DNA from: DAIRVC01 sp036803025
Lineage (GTDB): Bacteria > Chloroflexota > Anaerolineae > Anaerolineales > E44-bin32
DNA length: 5,741 bases
Direction: 5' to 3'
Assembly (NCBI GenBank): GCA_036803025.1
Contig: DAIRVC010000168.1
Location: 1 to 5,741 of the forward strand
Of this stretch, positions 1-5,441 are shown one piece after another. Numbering within the stretch: the stretch's first letter is position 1; every line of letters starts with the position of its first letter. The notes beneath the pieces were generated by a model. That model saw only the letters and a list, made by a program, of their open reading frames with translations. It was not told where the DNA came from and made no database searches. The position numbers were made by a program, and so were the translations under genes.

Positions 1-960
1 CTTGGCATTGGTCAGGCCAATGTACCCGCCGTTGGGGACGTTGTAGTACATCGCCATCTGGGCGAAGGCGATGAACAGCAGGCCGGTCTCGATCCCGCCG
101 GGTGCGTAGGCCCCGGTCCGCATGTCGCCGACCGTCGGCAGTGTGGCATAGATCGTCGGCTTGCCGCGCCGAACCATCTGCTCCAGCACGGCCGCCGCCA
201 GGAATTCGGCATTGCCCTGCGCCAGCGTGCCGGGCAGCGTCAGCGGCGACGTCAGCCCGGCGTTGGGGACGATCGTCGGGTAACAGGGAAGGTCGCGTTC
301 GGTGTAGAAGATCAGCGCCGCCACCGAGTCGAAGTCCATCGTCAGCGGCGAAACCACCGGGCAGTAGTGGTGGGTCACGAAGGGGTGCTGACGATAGGCG
401 GCTTCACTGCCGGCGATGGCGAAAAGCAGCTTGAGGATCCTATCGAAATCTTCCGGCGGCCCGCTGCCCCGCACGGGTTTGACTGTGTTCTTGAGCGCGG
501 CGTAGAAGCGCGTCACGCTGAACAGCCCCGGCGGGGCGTCCTCGGCCAGCGTGGAAATCGAGAATACGTCGTGGCCGGGAAGGGAGTTCACCAGGTGGGC
601 GATGCGCGCCAGATCCTCCGACGTCGCCCTTCGCTCCTGCCCGTTCAGCGGGTCGAGGATGTTGGGCGCCGAACTGCCGGTGACGATTACCGGCGTATCC
701 CCCGGCAGCGTCTTGTCGAACTTCGGATCGCGGGCGTAGAAAGTGAAGGTCGGAGGGATCGAGGCGCGAAAGTCCTCCACCACATCCCGCGGGAACCGAA
801 CGATCAGCGTCGTCTCGTCCACCGCACAGCCGTTGCGGGCGAGAATCTGGCGCGCCTGTGGGTTGCGGACCAGCAGGCCCACCTTTTCGAGGATCTCCAG
901 CGACGCCTGATGCACACGGATCACCTGCTCCGGAGTGAGGACGGTTGCGAAGTTGTGCAT
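1..960 (-). CDS. MttB-family (trimethylamine methyltransferase-like) protein, C-terminus outside window
   Basis: Partial gene: 320 codons are visible from ATG at 960 to the window edge, with no stop. I translated it by hand; it begins MHNFATVLTPEQVIRVHQAS and reads LEILEKVGLLV, then later VIVTGSSAPNILDPLNG, then NGGYIGLTNAK at the edge. The N-terminal helix with 'ILEKVG', the central VTGSSAP segment and the glycine-rich GG..GLTNAK stretch resemble the MttB/COG5598 family. Family members are TIM-barrel proteins of about 480-500 residues that move a methyl group from a methylamine or quaternary amine to a corrinoid protein. The archaeal enzyme uses pyrrolysine; most bacterial homologues lack it, and some demethylate glycine betaine or similar compounds. 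The residue that would decide this lies just beyond the window, so the substrate is unknown. A GAGGT Shine-Dalgarno at 967-971, 6 nt before the ATG, supports the start. It lies 85 bp downstream of the GntR gene on the same strand, so co-transcription is likely. No corrinoid protein gene is visible here. Confidence 0.85.
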   Translation of the reverse strand, partial: MHNFATVLTPEQVIRVHQASLEILEKVGLLVRNPQARQILARNGCAVDETTLIVRFPRDVVEDFRASIPPTFTFYARDPKFDKTLPGDTPVIVTGSSAPNILDPLNGQERRATSEDLARIAHLVNSLPGHDVFSISTLAEDAPPGLFSVTRFYAALKNTVKPVRGSGPPEDFDRILKLLFAIAGSEAAYRQHPFVTHHYCPVVSPLTMDFDSVAALIFYTERDLPCYPTIVPNAGLTSPLTLPGTLAQGNAEFLAAAVLEQMVRRGKPTIYATLPTVGDMRTGAYAPGGIETGLLFIAFAQMAMYYNVPNGGYIGLTNAK

Positions 961-966
961 GGTTCG

Positions 967-971
967 ACCTC
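967..971 (-). promoter_or_regulatory. Ribosome binding site of the MttB-like gene
   Basis: GAGGT on the minus strand, 6 nt upstream of the ATG at 960. It supports this start codon, whose downstream protein begins exactly where MttB-family N-termini begin. Confidence 0.6.
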
Positions 972-1045
972 GAGCGAAGGTGTCGGGCCCCTGGCCGTGC
1001 TGCTTGCGCCACCGGGCCCGCGGCCGCGGCGCAGTTGTGTGTCTC

Positions 1046-1828
1046 TCAGGTTTCGAGAGGCGCAGTTTCCGTCACGAAGCGAAATCGATCGCCGCGATAC
1101 AGATCACGCCCGTGCTCCACCGGCCGGTCCTCCTGGTCATAGGCCAGCCGGCGCTCCAACATCAACGGTGCACCGGGGCTGATGCCCAGCAACTCGGCCT
1201 CGAACTCGCTGGCGGTGACCGGCTCGAGCGACTGTCTCGCCCGGCGGATGCTCACGCCATACTCGGTTTCCATCACCTCGTACATCGATCGGTGTTCTAA
1301 GTCGAAGCGGCGCAGGCCCGGGAAGCGGCGCACGGACATCACATAGTGTTCGAGCATCACTGGGATATCGTTGAGCAGGCGCAGGCGTAGCAGGTCGTAG
1401 ACCGGGGCGGCGAGCGGCAGATGCAGTACAGCGGCCAGCGAAGCCTCCACCGGCCGCTCGTCGGCGCGGACGATGCGCGCTCCCGGCGAGAAGCCGCGGC
1501 GCTCCATCCCCCGGGTAAAGGAGATCAATCTCCCCGCCTGGCGTTCGATCTTGGGATCGGCCACGAATGTCCCGCTGCCCTGGCGCCGGATCAGCAAACC
1601 CTGCGACTCGAGCACGCGCAGCGCGCGCCGCAACGTCAGGCGGTTGACGCCCAACCCCTCGCTGAGCTCGCGCTCCGGGGGTAGTCGGTCCCCGGCAAGC
1701 AACCGACCGGACTCAATCCGGTCGAGCAGGCTCTCTGCGATTTGCACGTAGAGGGGGACATCGGTCGACTGCCGGTCGACCGGCCGGTCGATCGGCAGCG
1801 TGGTGAGGCGTTCGGGCGAGACACTCAT
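1046..1828 (-). CDS. GntR-family transcriptional regulator, HutC/UTRA type
   Basis: 260-residue DNA-binding regulator with the two-domain layout of the HutC subfamily. Residues about 25-90 are a GntR winged helix-turn-helix: PLYVQIAESLLDRI starts it, LPPERELSEGLGVNRLTLRR (50-68) is the helix-turn-helix, and the wing is RRQGSGTFVA (81-90). Residues about 100-255 form a UTRA ligand-binding domain, ending with the typical pattern EHGRDLYRGDRFRFV. Length is normal for the family (about 230-260). UTRA domains bind small effectors such as sugar phosphates, urocanate or other metabolites; the ligand here is not deducible. The gene sits directly upstream of the MttB-like gene on the same strand and has its own promoter with overlapping operator-like palindromes 27-49 bp before the ATG, which suggests autoregulation and control of the downstream gene. 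No good Shine-Dalgarno precedes the ATG at 1828, but no better in-frame start is seen. A 24-residue tail before the DNA-binding domain is slightly long for the family. Confidence 0.93.
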   Translation of the reverse strand: MSVSPERLTTLPIDRPVDRQSTDVPLYVQIAESLLDRIESGRLLAGDRLPPERELSEGLGVNRLTLRRALRVLESQGLLIRRQGSGTFVADPKIERQAGRLISFTRGMERRGFSPGARIVRADERPVEASLAAVLHLPLAAPVYDLLRLRLLNDIPVMLEHYVMSVRRFPGLRRFDLEHRSMYEVMETEYGVSIRRARQSLEPVTASEFEAELLGISPGAPLMLERRLAYDQEDRPVEHGRDLYRGDRFRFVTETAPLET

Positions 1829-1854
1829 GCGGCAGGCACTGGCTTAGGCACGAA

Positions 1855-1877
1855 TGGTGTATACCATTAGTATACCA
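1855..1877. promoter_or_regulatory. Double operator-like site for the GntR regulator
   Basis: Two GTATAC palindromes, at 1859-1864 and 1870-1875, lie exactly 11 bp apart, about one helical turn. The first sits inside TGGTGTATACCA (1855-1866), a full match to the TGGT-N-TA-N-ACCA pattern known for HutC-subfamily GntR proteins such as DasR/NagR. The second (1866-1877) keeps only the right half, GTATACCA. The pair overlaps the -10 box and predicted start of transcription of the gntR gene, the expected place for repression. Regulation by this particular protein is inferred from position and pattern. Confidence 0.72.
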
Positions 1878-1898
1878 CGCGTGCGGCGTGTGCGTCAA
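1869..1898 (-). promoter_or_regulatory. Sigma-70-type promoter of the gntR-mttB unit
   Basis: On the minus strand a -35 box TTGACG (1893-1898) is followed after 18 bp by a -10 box TATACT (1869-1874). Each differs from consensus at one base (TTGACA, TATAAT). Transcription would start near 1861-1863, giving a leader of about 34 nt before the ATG at 1828. The AT-rich -10 region stands out from the surrounding GC-rich sequence. Confidence 0.65.
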
Positions 1899-1960
1899 AC
1901 GCTCTGGATGACGGGAATCTGCGTGAAAACGAGCGCTGCTGGCTGGATTTCGCACCCGGC

Positions 1961-2360
1961 CGGTGTCTGAGGCGGGTCTCCCATGCGTGCGCATCCGGAT
2001 CCGCGCGGCAGGTAGCCGCTCACTTTTGGCCGCGCCCCTCTTCATCCGAAGATCACCCGGCGCTCGAAGGACGCGGGCTGAAGCCTGCGGCTCTCTGCGT
2101 TTGAGGCGGGCATCCCGCTAATTGCGAACGCGCTCGACGCGGCAGGTAGTCGCAGCCTTTAGGCTGCGCCACTCCTCATCCGAAAATCACTCGGCGGTCG
2201 GAGGACGCAGGCTGAAGCCGGCGGCTATCAGCGTTTGAGGCGGGCATCCCGCTAATTGCGAACGCGCTCGACGCGGCAGGTAGCCGCAACCTTTAGGCTG
2301 CGCCCCTCTTCATCCGAAGATCACTCGGCGTCCGGGGGACGCAGGCTGAAGCCGGCGGCC
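1961..2360. repeat. Tandem array, about three 134-bp units rich in hairpins
   Basis: The 552-bp gap between the regulator and the phosphoesterase has no credible gene. Most of it is a tandem repeat with a period of exactly 134 bp. Unit starts marked by GCGGCAGGTAG are at 2005, 2139 and 2273, with a diverged partial unit from about 1961 and the last unit ending near 2360, 20 bp from the phosphoesterase stop. A 53-bp stretch is identical between 2097-2149 and 2231-2283. Each unit carries up to three small palindromes: A, CGCAGCC-TTTA-GGCTGCG (2151-2168; imperfect at 2285-2302 and degenerate at 2017-2034); B, CGCGGGCT-GA-AGCCTGCG (2072-2089; imperfect at 2206-2223 and 2340-2357); C, GCGGG-CAT-CCCGC (2106-2118 and 2240-2252). 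Palindromes A and B lie in flanks TAGCCGC...GCGGCTA that can also pair with each other. This looks like a REP/MITE-like dispersed intergenic element that was duplicated in tandem. The hairpins may also help end transcription from the phosphoesterase side. Confidence 0.88.
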
Positions 2361-2380
2361 AGGTGGCTTTGACCGACCCC

Positions 2381-3327
2381 TCACGTCTCGTCGTAGGCGA
2401 TGAACTCGGTCTCGATCGAACCGTCGGCAAAGAAGTCCACCATCACATACGACGGCGGACAGTTCAGGTAGCTCCCGTGCCACCAGTTGCCGGACACTGC
2501 GCCGTCGCACGAATAGCGCACGCCCAGGTAGTCCACCCGGTCGTGTTGATGCGCGTGCCCGCTCAGGCAGGCGCGCACATTCGGATGCGCCAGGAATAAC
2601 TCGCGCAGGCGCCCGGCATCGATGTGCATCCACGCGCCGGGGACGACCCAGTTGCCCGTCGTGGCCAGGTCGCCGTCAAAGAACTCGCAGGCACACAGGA
2701 TCGGGATGTGCGAGGCGATGCACACCGGGGTCGCCACCGGGGTCGCCGCCAGGTCGGCCGTCAGCCAGGCGAGCTGCTCCTCATCGAGCCGGCCGGTGTA
2801 TGGCATGGCCGACTCGATCTCGCGCGGATGCGTGCTGTCGAGCACGACGAAGTGCCAGCCCGCCCGGTCGAAGGAGTAGTAGCGATCGTCCAATCCAAGC
2901 GCCTGCAACGCCATGCCCTTCCCCCACAGCGGGTCGGACTGCAGCTGCTNNNNNNNNNNCCGAAGACGTCGTGATTGCCGATCACATGGACGACCGGCAG
3001 GGAACACTCCTCCTTGAGGATCGCATTGAACAAGTCCCAGCGCGCCAGCGAGTACTCGCGTGGCGTTGCCAGGCTGTCCATGATCGAGTCGCCCGTGTTC
3101 AGGATGAAATCCGGCGGATCGGCATGTGACTGTGCGTGGTTCAGGGCCTTGGCCATCCCCACGCGTGCATCGGCCCGATCCTCGATGTGGATGTCGGTCA
3201 GGTGGGCGAGGCGCAACACGCGCGCGCGCTCGGCGGCCGGGACACGCCGGCAACCCGCGACCGCGGTGGCCGACCACACGCCGGCCGCCGTCAGGAACCC
3301 ACGGCGCGAGAGTGGACGTTGGGTCAT
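2381..3327 (-). CDS. Tat-exported calcineurin-like metallophosphoesterase, interrupted by an assembly gap
   Basis: Predicted extracytoplasmic phosphoesterase with a two-metal centre. Start ATG at 3327 is supported by AGGAGG at 3335-3340, 7 nt upstream. The N-terminus has a twin-arginine signal, SRRGFLTAAG (residues 7-16), followed by a hydrophobic stretch and VAGC at 23-26, which could be a lipobox with Cys26 as the lipidated residue. Metal-binding motifs follow in family order: D45-I-H47, G79-D80 in NTGDS, G117-N-H-D120, then after the gap SHIPIL, and GHAH encoded at 2549-2560. The sequence breaks at ten Ns (2950-2959) right after GNHDVF. The downstream part resumes at QLQSDPLWGKG in another reading frame and runs to TGA at 2381. 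The two halves are clearly one protein, so the frame change most likely reflects an arbitrary gap length; a true gap congruent to 2 modulo 3 restores the frame. The substrate (phosphodiester, phosphomonoester or nucleotide) is unknown. The gene lies 49 bp after the YitT-family gene, suggesting one operon. Confidence 0.88.
2950..2959. other. Assembly gap (10 Ns)
   Basis: Ten unknown bases inside the phosphoesterase gene, between the codons for GNHDVF and QLQSDPLWG. The reading frames on the two sides disagree by one base, so the number of Ns is probably a placeholder rather than the measured distance. Homologues usually have a short loop here, so the missing stretch is likely to be tens of bases. 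Confidence 0.97.
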
Positions 3328-3334
3328 GACCTTC

Positions 3335-3340
3335 CCTCCT
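3335..3340 (-). promoter_or_regulatory. Ribosome binding site of the metallophosphoesterase
   Basis: A consensus AGGAGG 7 nt before the ATG at 3327. It fixes the start of the Tat signal peptide and argues against the longer in-frame reading that begins further upstream at 3369. Confidence 0.85.
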
Positions 3341-3376
3341 GGATCAACGTCTGCGCGCCACCGTCGCACGCAGCCT

Positions 3377-4285
3377 TCAGAGCCTCGAGGCGGAGCGGAT
3401 CACGCCTCCGCTGGCCTGGTGCCCCTGGCCGACGACGACGAATGCCGAGCGGTCCGCCCCGGCCACGATCGATCGCAGCGCGTTCACGTCCGGCCGGCCC
3501 ACGGTGCAGAACAACACGGCGTGCTGTGCCCCGGTGAATTCACCCTTGGCCGCCCAGGCGGTGACGCCGATCCCCAGACCGCGCAGCACCGCCTGCGAGA
3601 CCGCCTCGGGCGCATCGGTCACGATGAATACGGTGCGGATGGTGCTCGGTCCCTCCAGGACGTAGTCGGTGGCCAGGCCCCACACGAACAGCGCCAGCAG
3701 GGCGTAGAGCGCTTTCTCCCATCCGAAGACGACCCCGGCCAGGAGGATGATGGCCCCGTCGGTGAGCAGGTAGACCTGGCTGATCGGGATCCCCGTGCGA
3801 AGCTGCACGATGCGGCTGACCACACCCGTCCCGGCCGAGGTCCCCCGCCCGCGAAAAACCAGGCCGGTTCCAAGGCCGCCGACGATCCCGCCGAAGAGCG
3901 CATTCAGCAGCAGATCCTGTGTCAGCCCCTGCGGCGGCAGCCAGCGGGCAAGCAGATCGACCCCGAGGTTGTAGAGTAGAACGACGAACGCCGTGCGAAT
4001 CAAGAACCGAAAACGCCCCAAGCGCAGATAGCCGAGGGCGAGCATGGGCAGGTTGAGCACCAGCATCGTCGCACCGACCGGGCTGCCGATCACCCGACGC
4101 AGGATGATCGCCAGCCCCGAGACGCCCCCGGGAGCCAGGTCGGCCGGGACGAGGAACAGATCCACGCTGAGCGCCAGCAGGAGTGCTCCCACGGCCAGCA
4201 GCGCCGCCTGGCGCAGTCCGTCGAAAGTCAATCGCAGCCCCCCGGCTCGCCGCGGCTGGTCATCCCGATCCTCGTTACGCCTCAT
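3377..4285 (-). CDS. YitT family membrane protein (DUF161/DUF2179)
   Basis: 302-residue integral membrane protein of the YitT family, whose function is poorly known. After a charged tail of about 25 residues come about five or six hydrophobic segments, roughly at residues 27-47, 55-66, 70-87, 95-115, 125-144 and 171-188/192-209. Family-like features include PGGVSGLA (52-59), the conserved loop GRGTSAGTGVVSRIV (146-160) and GIPISQVYLLTD (165-176). Residues about 216-295 form the soluble C-terminal DUF2179 domain: TVFIVTD, then KGEFTGAQHAVLFCTVGR, then DRSAFVVV. Length matches the family (about 280-300). I chose ATG at 4285 because GGAGAGG lies at 4290-4296, 4 nt upstream; a GTG at 4306 is in frame but falls inside the hairpin and has no ribosome binding site. 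It follows the transporter ATPase gene by 91 bp and precedes the phosphoesterase by 49 bp, all on one strand. The transported substrate, if any, is unknown. Confidence 0.9.
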   Translation of the reverse strand: MRRNEDRDDQPRRAGGLRLTFDGLRQAALLAVGALLLALSVDLFLVPADLAPGGVSGLAIILRRVIGSPVGATMLVLNLPMLALGYLRLGRFRFLIRTAFVVLLYNLGVDLLARWLPPQGLTQDLLLNALFGGIVGGLGTGLVFRGRGTSAGTGVVSRIVQLRTGIPISQVYLLTDGAIILLAGVVFGWEKALYALLALFVWGLATDYVLEGPSTIRTVFIVTDAPEAVSQAVLRGLGIGVTAWAAKGEFTGAQHAVLFCTVGRPDVNALRSIVAGADRSAFVVVGQGHQASGGVIRSASRL

Positions 4286-4305
4286 GTCCCCTCTCCCGGA
4301 AACCA

Positions 4306-4338
4306 CATCCCCGCCGCCGGGGCCCGGCAGCGGGGATG
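4306..4338 (-). terminator. Strong intergenic hairpin, possible terminator or attenuator
   Basis: A 9-bp perfect stem, CATCCCCGC (4306-4314) with GCGGGGATG (4330-4338), continues past one C/A mismatch into an inner GCCGGG/CCCGGC stem (4316-4321 with 4323-4328). This is 15 potential pairs, nearly all G-C; the innermost few cannot all form because the loop would be one base. It lies 39 bp after the stop of the ATPase gene and ends 20 bp before the YitT start. No U-tract follows on the minus strand (the next bases read GTGGTTTCC), so it is not a textbook intrinsic terminator. It could slow or partly stop transcription, protect the 3' end of the transporter message, or mask translation of the next gene. 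Confidence 0.5.
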
Positions 4339-4376
4339 GTGAGATTCAAGACGCCATCGACTCGAAGGGTCGGTGC

Positions 4377-5426
4377 TCAGCCCATGACCCAGCAGCCATG
4401 CGGAGGGAAAGACACCGTCAGGTTCTCTCCCACCTTGGGCAGGACGAGCTTGCGCTCGTTGAGGGCATCGAGCGTCACCACCGAGTCGCCCAGTTTGAGG
4501 TGGACGCGGACGACCGACCCCAGGAAGGCGACCGACTCGACCTCGCCGGTCAGGCTGTTGTCGCCTTCGCGCACCCCCATGTGCAGTTCCTCCGGCCGCA
4601 GCATGACCAGTGCATCGGCCGTGCCGGCCTTGATGGGTGCACTGGTCTTGAACTGCTGGTCACCAAGCGCCAGCTTGCCAGCGGCGGCATCCACCACCCG
4701 GCAGCGCATCTGGTTGAGCGTCCCGACGAACGAGGCGACGAACGCCGTGGACGGGTAGTTGTAGATATCGAATGGGGAACCGATCTGCTCGATGTGCCCG
4801 GCGCTCATGACCACCACCCGGTCGGAGAGCGTCAGGGCCTCCTCCTGGTCGTGGGTGACGTAGACCGTGGTGATCTTGAGCTCCTGCTGGATGCGCCGGA
4901 TCTCATAGCGCAGCTCAACGCGGATCTTGGCGTCCAGCGCCGAGAGCGGTTCGTCCAGCAACAACACCTGGGGTGCGATCGCCAGCGCCCGGGCCAGGGC
5001 GACGCGCTGCTGTTGGCCGCCGGAAAGCTGGTAGGGATAGCGATCGCCAAGTTCCGGCATCCGGATCAGCCCGAGCATCTCCTTGACGCGCTCGGCGATC
5101 TCGTCCTTGGGTTTCTTGGCGATCTTCAAGCCGAAGCCGACGTTGTCCCCGACGGTCATGTTGGGGAACAAGGCGTAGGCCTGGAAGACCATGCCCACGT
5201 CCCGTTGGCTTGGAGCCTTGTTGGTGATGTCATGGCCGTCAAGGACAATCGTGCCCTCGGTCGGCACCTCAAAGCCAGCCACCATGCGCAGCGTGGTCGT
5301 CTTGCCGCAACCGCTCGGCCCCAGGAAGGAGACCAGTTCGCCCTTCTCGACGTGCAGATCGAAATCCTGAACCGCGTCTGCGCCGCCGAAGGTCTTGCTT
5401 GCGTGGTTGATGTCCAGGAATGCCAT
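4377..5426 (-). CDS. ABC transporter ATP-binding protein, PotA/FbpC-like with TOBE domain
   Basis: 349-residue cytoplasmic ATPase that powers a binding-protein-dependent importer. All nucleotide-binding motifs are intact: Walker A GPSGCGKTT (36-44), Q-loop Q82 in VFQAYALFP, signature LSGGQQQR (134-141), Walker B LLLDEP (155-160), D-loop SALD (162-165) and H-loop H192 in YVTHDQEEA. The stretch to about residue 240 is the ATPase domain; the remainder, including VMLRPEELHMG and VAFLGSVVRVHLKLGD, is a C-terminal TOBE-type regulatory region. Length and layout are typical of ATPases for spermidine/putrescine, ferric iron, 2-aminoethylphosphonate or similar solutes; the ATPase alone does not tell the substrate. 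ATG at 5426 follows a GAGG (5432-5435) by 5 nt. It is 15 bp downstream of the permease gene, so the two are one operon. The solute-binding protein and any second permease would lie upstream, beyond the window. Confidence 0.95.
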   Translation of the reverse strand: MAFLDINHASKTFGGADAVQDFDLHVEKGELVSFLGPSGCGKTTTLRMVAGFEVPTEGTIVLDGHDITNKAPSQRDVGMVFQAYALFPNMTVGDNVGFGLKIAKKPKDEIAERVKEMLGLIRMPELGDRYPYQLSGGQQQRVALARALAIAPQVLLLDEPLSALDAKIRVELRYEIRRIQQELKITTVYVTHDQEEALTLSDRVVVMSAGHIEQIGSPFDIYNYPSTAFVASFVGTLNQMRCRVVDAAAGKLALGDQQFKTSAPIKAGTADALVMLRPEELHMGVREGDNSLTGEVESVAFLGSVVRVHLKLGDSVVTLDALNERKLVLPKVGENLTVSFPPHGCWVMG

Positions 5427-5441
5427 CGTTGCCTCGTTGTC

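Noticed and set aside
1..960. Pyrrolysine-containing trimethylamine methyltransferase
   Set aside because: No in-frame TAG occurs in the 320 visible codons and the expected site is outside the window, so there is no support for pyrrolysine use.
440..1012. 190-codon minus-strand open frame overlapping the MttB-like gene
   Set aside because: It is the same strand in the wrong frame. The correct frame runs open from 960 to the window edge and gives an MttB-like protein.
1018..1029. Palindrome CCGCGGCCGCGG between the gntR and mttB genes
   Set aside because: It is only twelve bases of pure G and C in a GC-rich gap, without a U-tract or a second copy; chance is the simpler explanation.
367..1182. 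Long plus-strand open frame opposite the MttB-like and GntR genes
   Set aside because: Its translation is arginine- and proline-rich with no recognisable motif, and it lies antisense to two well-supported genes. Such shadows are common at high G+C.
1713..2045. Small minus-strand open frame spanning the operator region and the start of the GntR gene
   Set aside because: It is out of frame with the regulator, crosses the promoter and the edge of the repeat array, and has no recognisable protein features.
1961..2360. CRISPR array
   Set aside because: The repeated unit is 134 bp with internal hairpins and no short identical repeats separated by unique spacers; there are only about three copies and no cas genes.
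2975..3979. 334-codon plus-strand open frame opposite the phosphoesterase and YitT genes
   Set aside because: It is antisense to two genes with clear family motifs, its composition is biased, and no domain is visible.
4286..4306. GTG start at 4306 for the YitT-family gene, adding seven residues
   Set aside because: It overlaps the base of the strong hairpin and has no Shine-Dalgarno, whereas ATG at 4285 has GGAGAGG 4 nt upstream.
4183..4758. Plus-strand open frame opposite the YitT and ABC ATPase genes
   Set aside because: It is serine/arginine-rich with no motif and antisense to conserved coding sequence on both sides.
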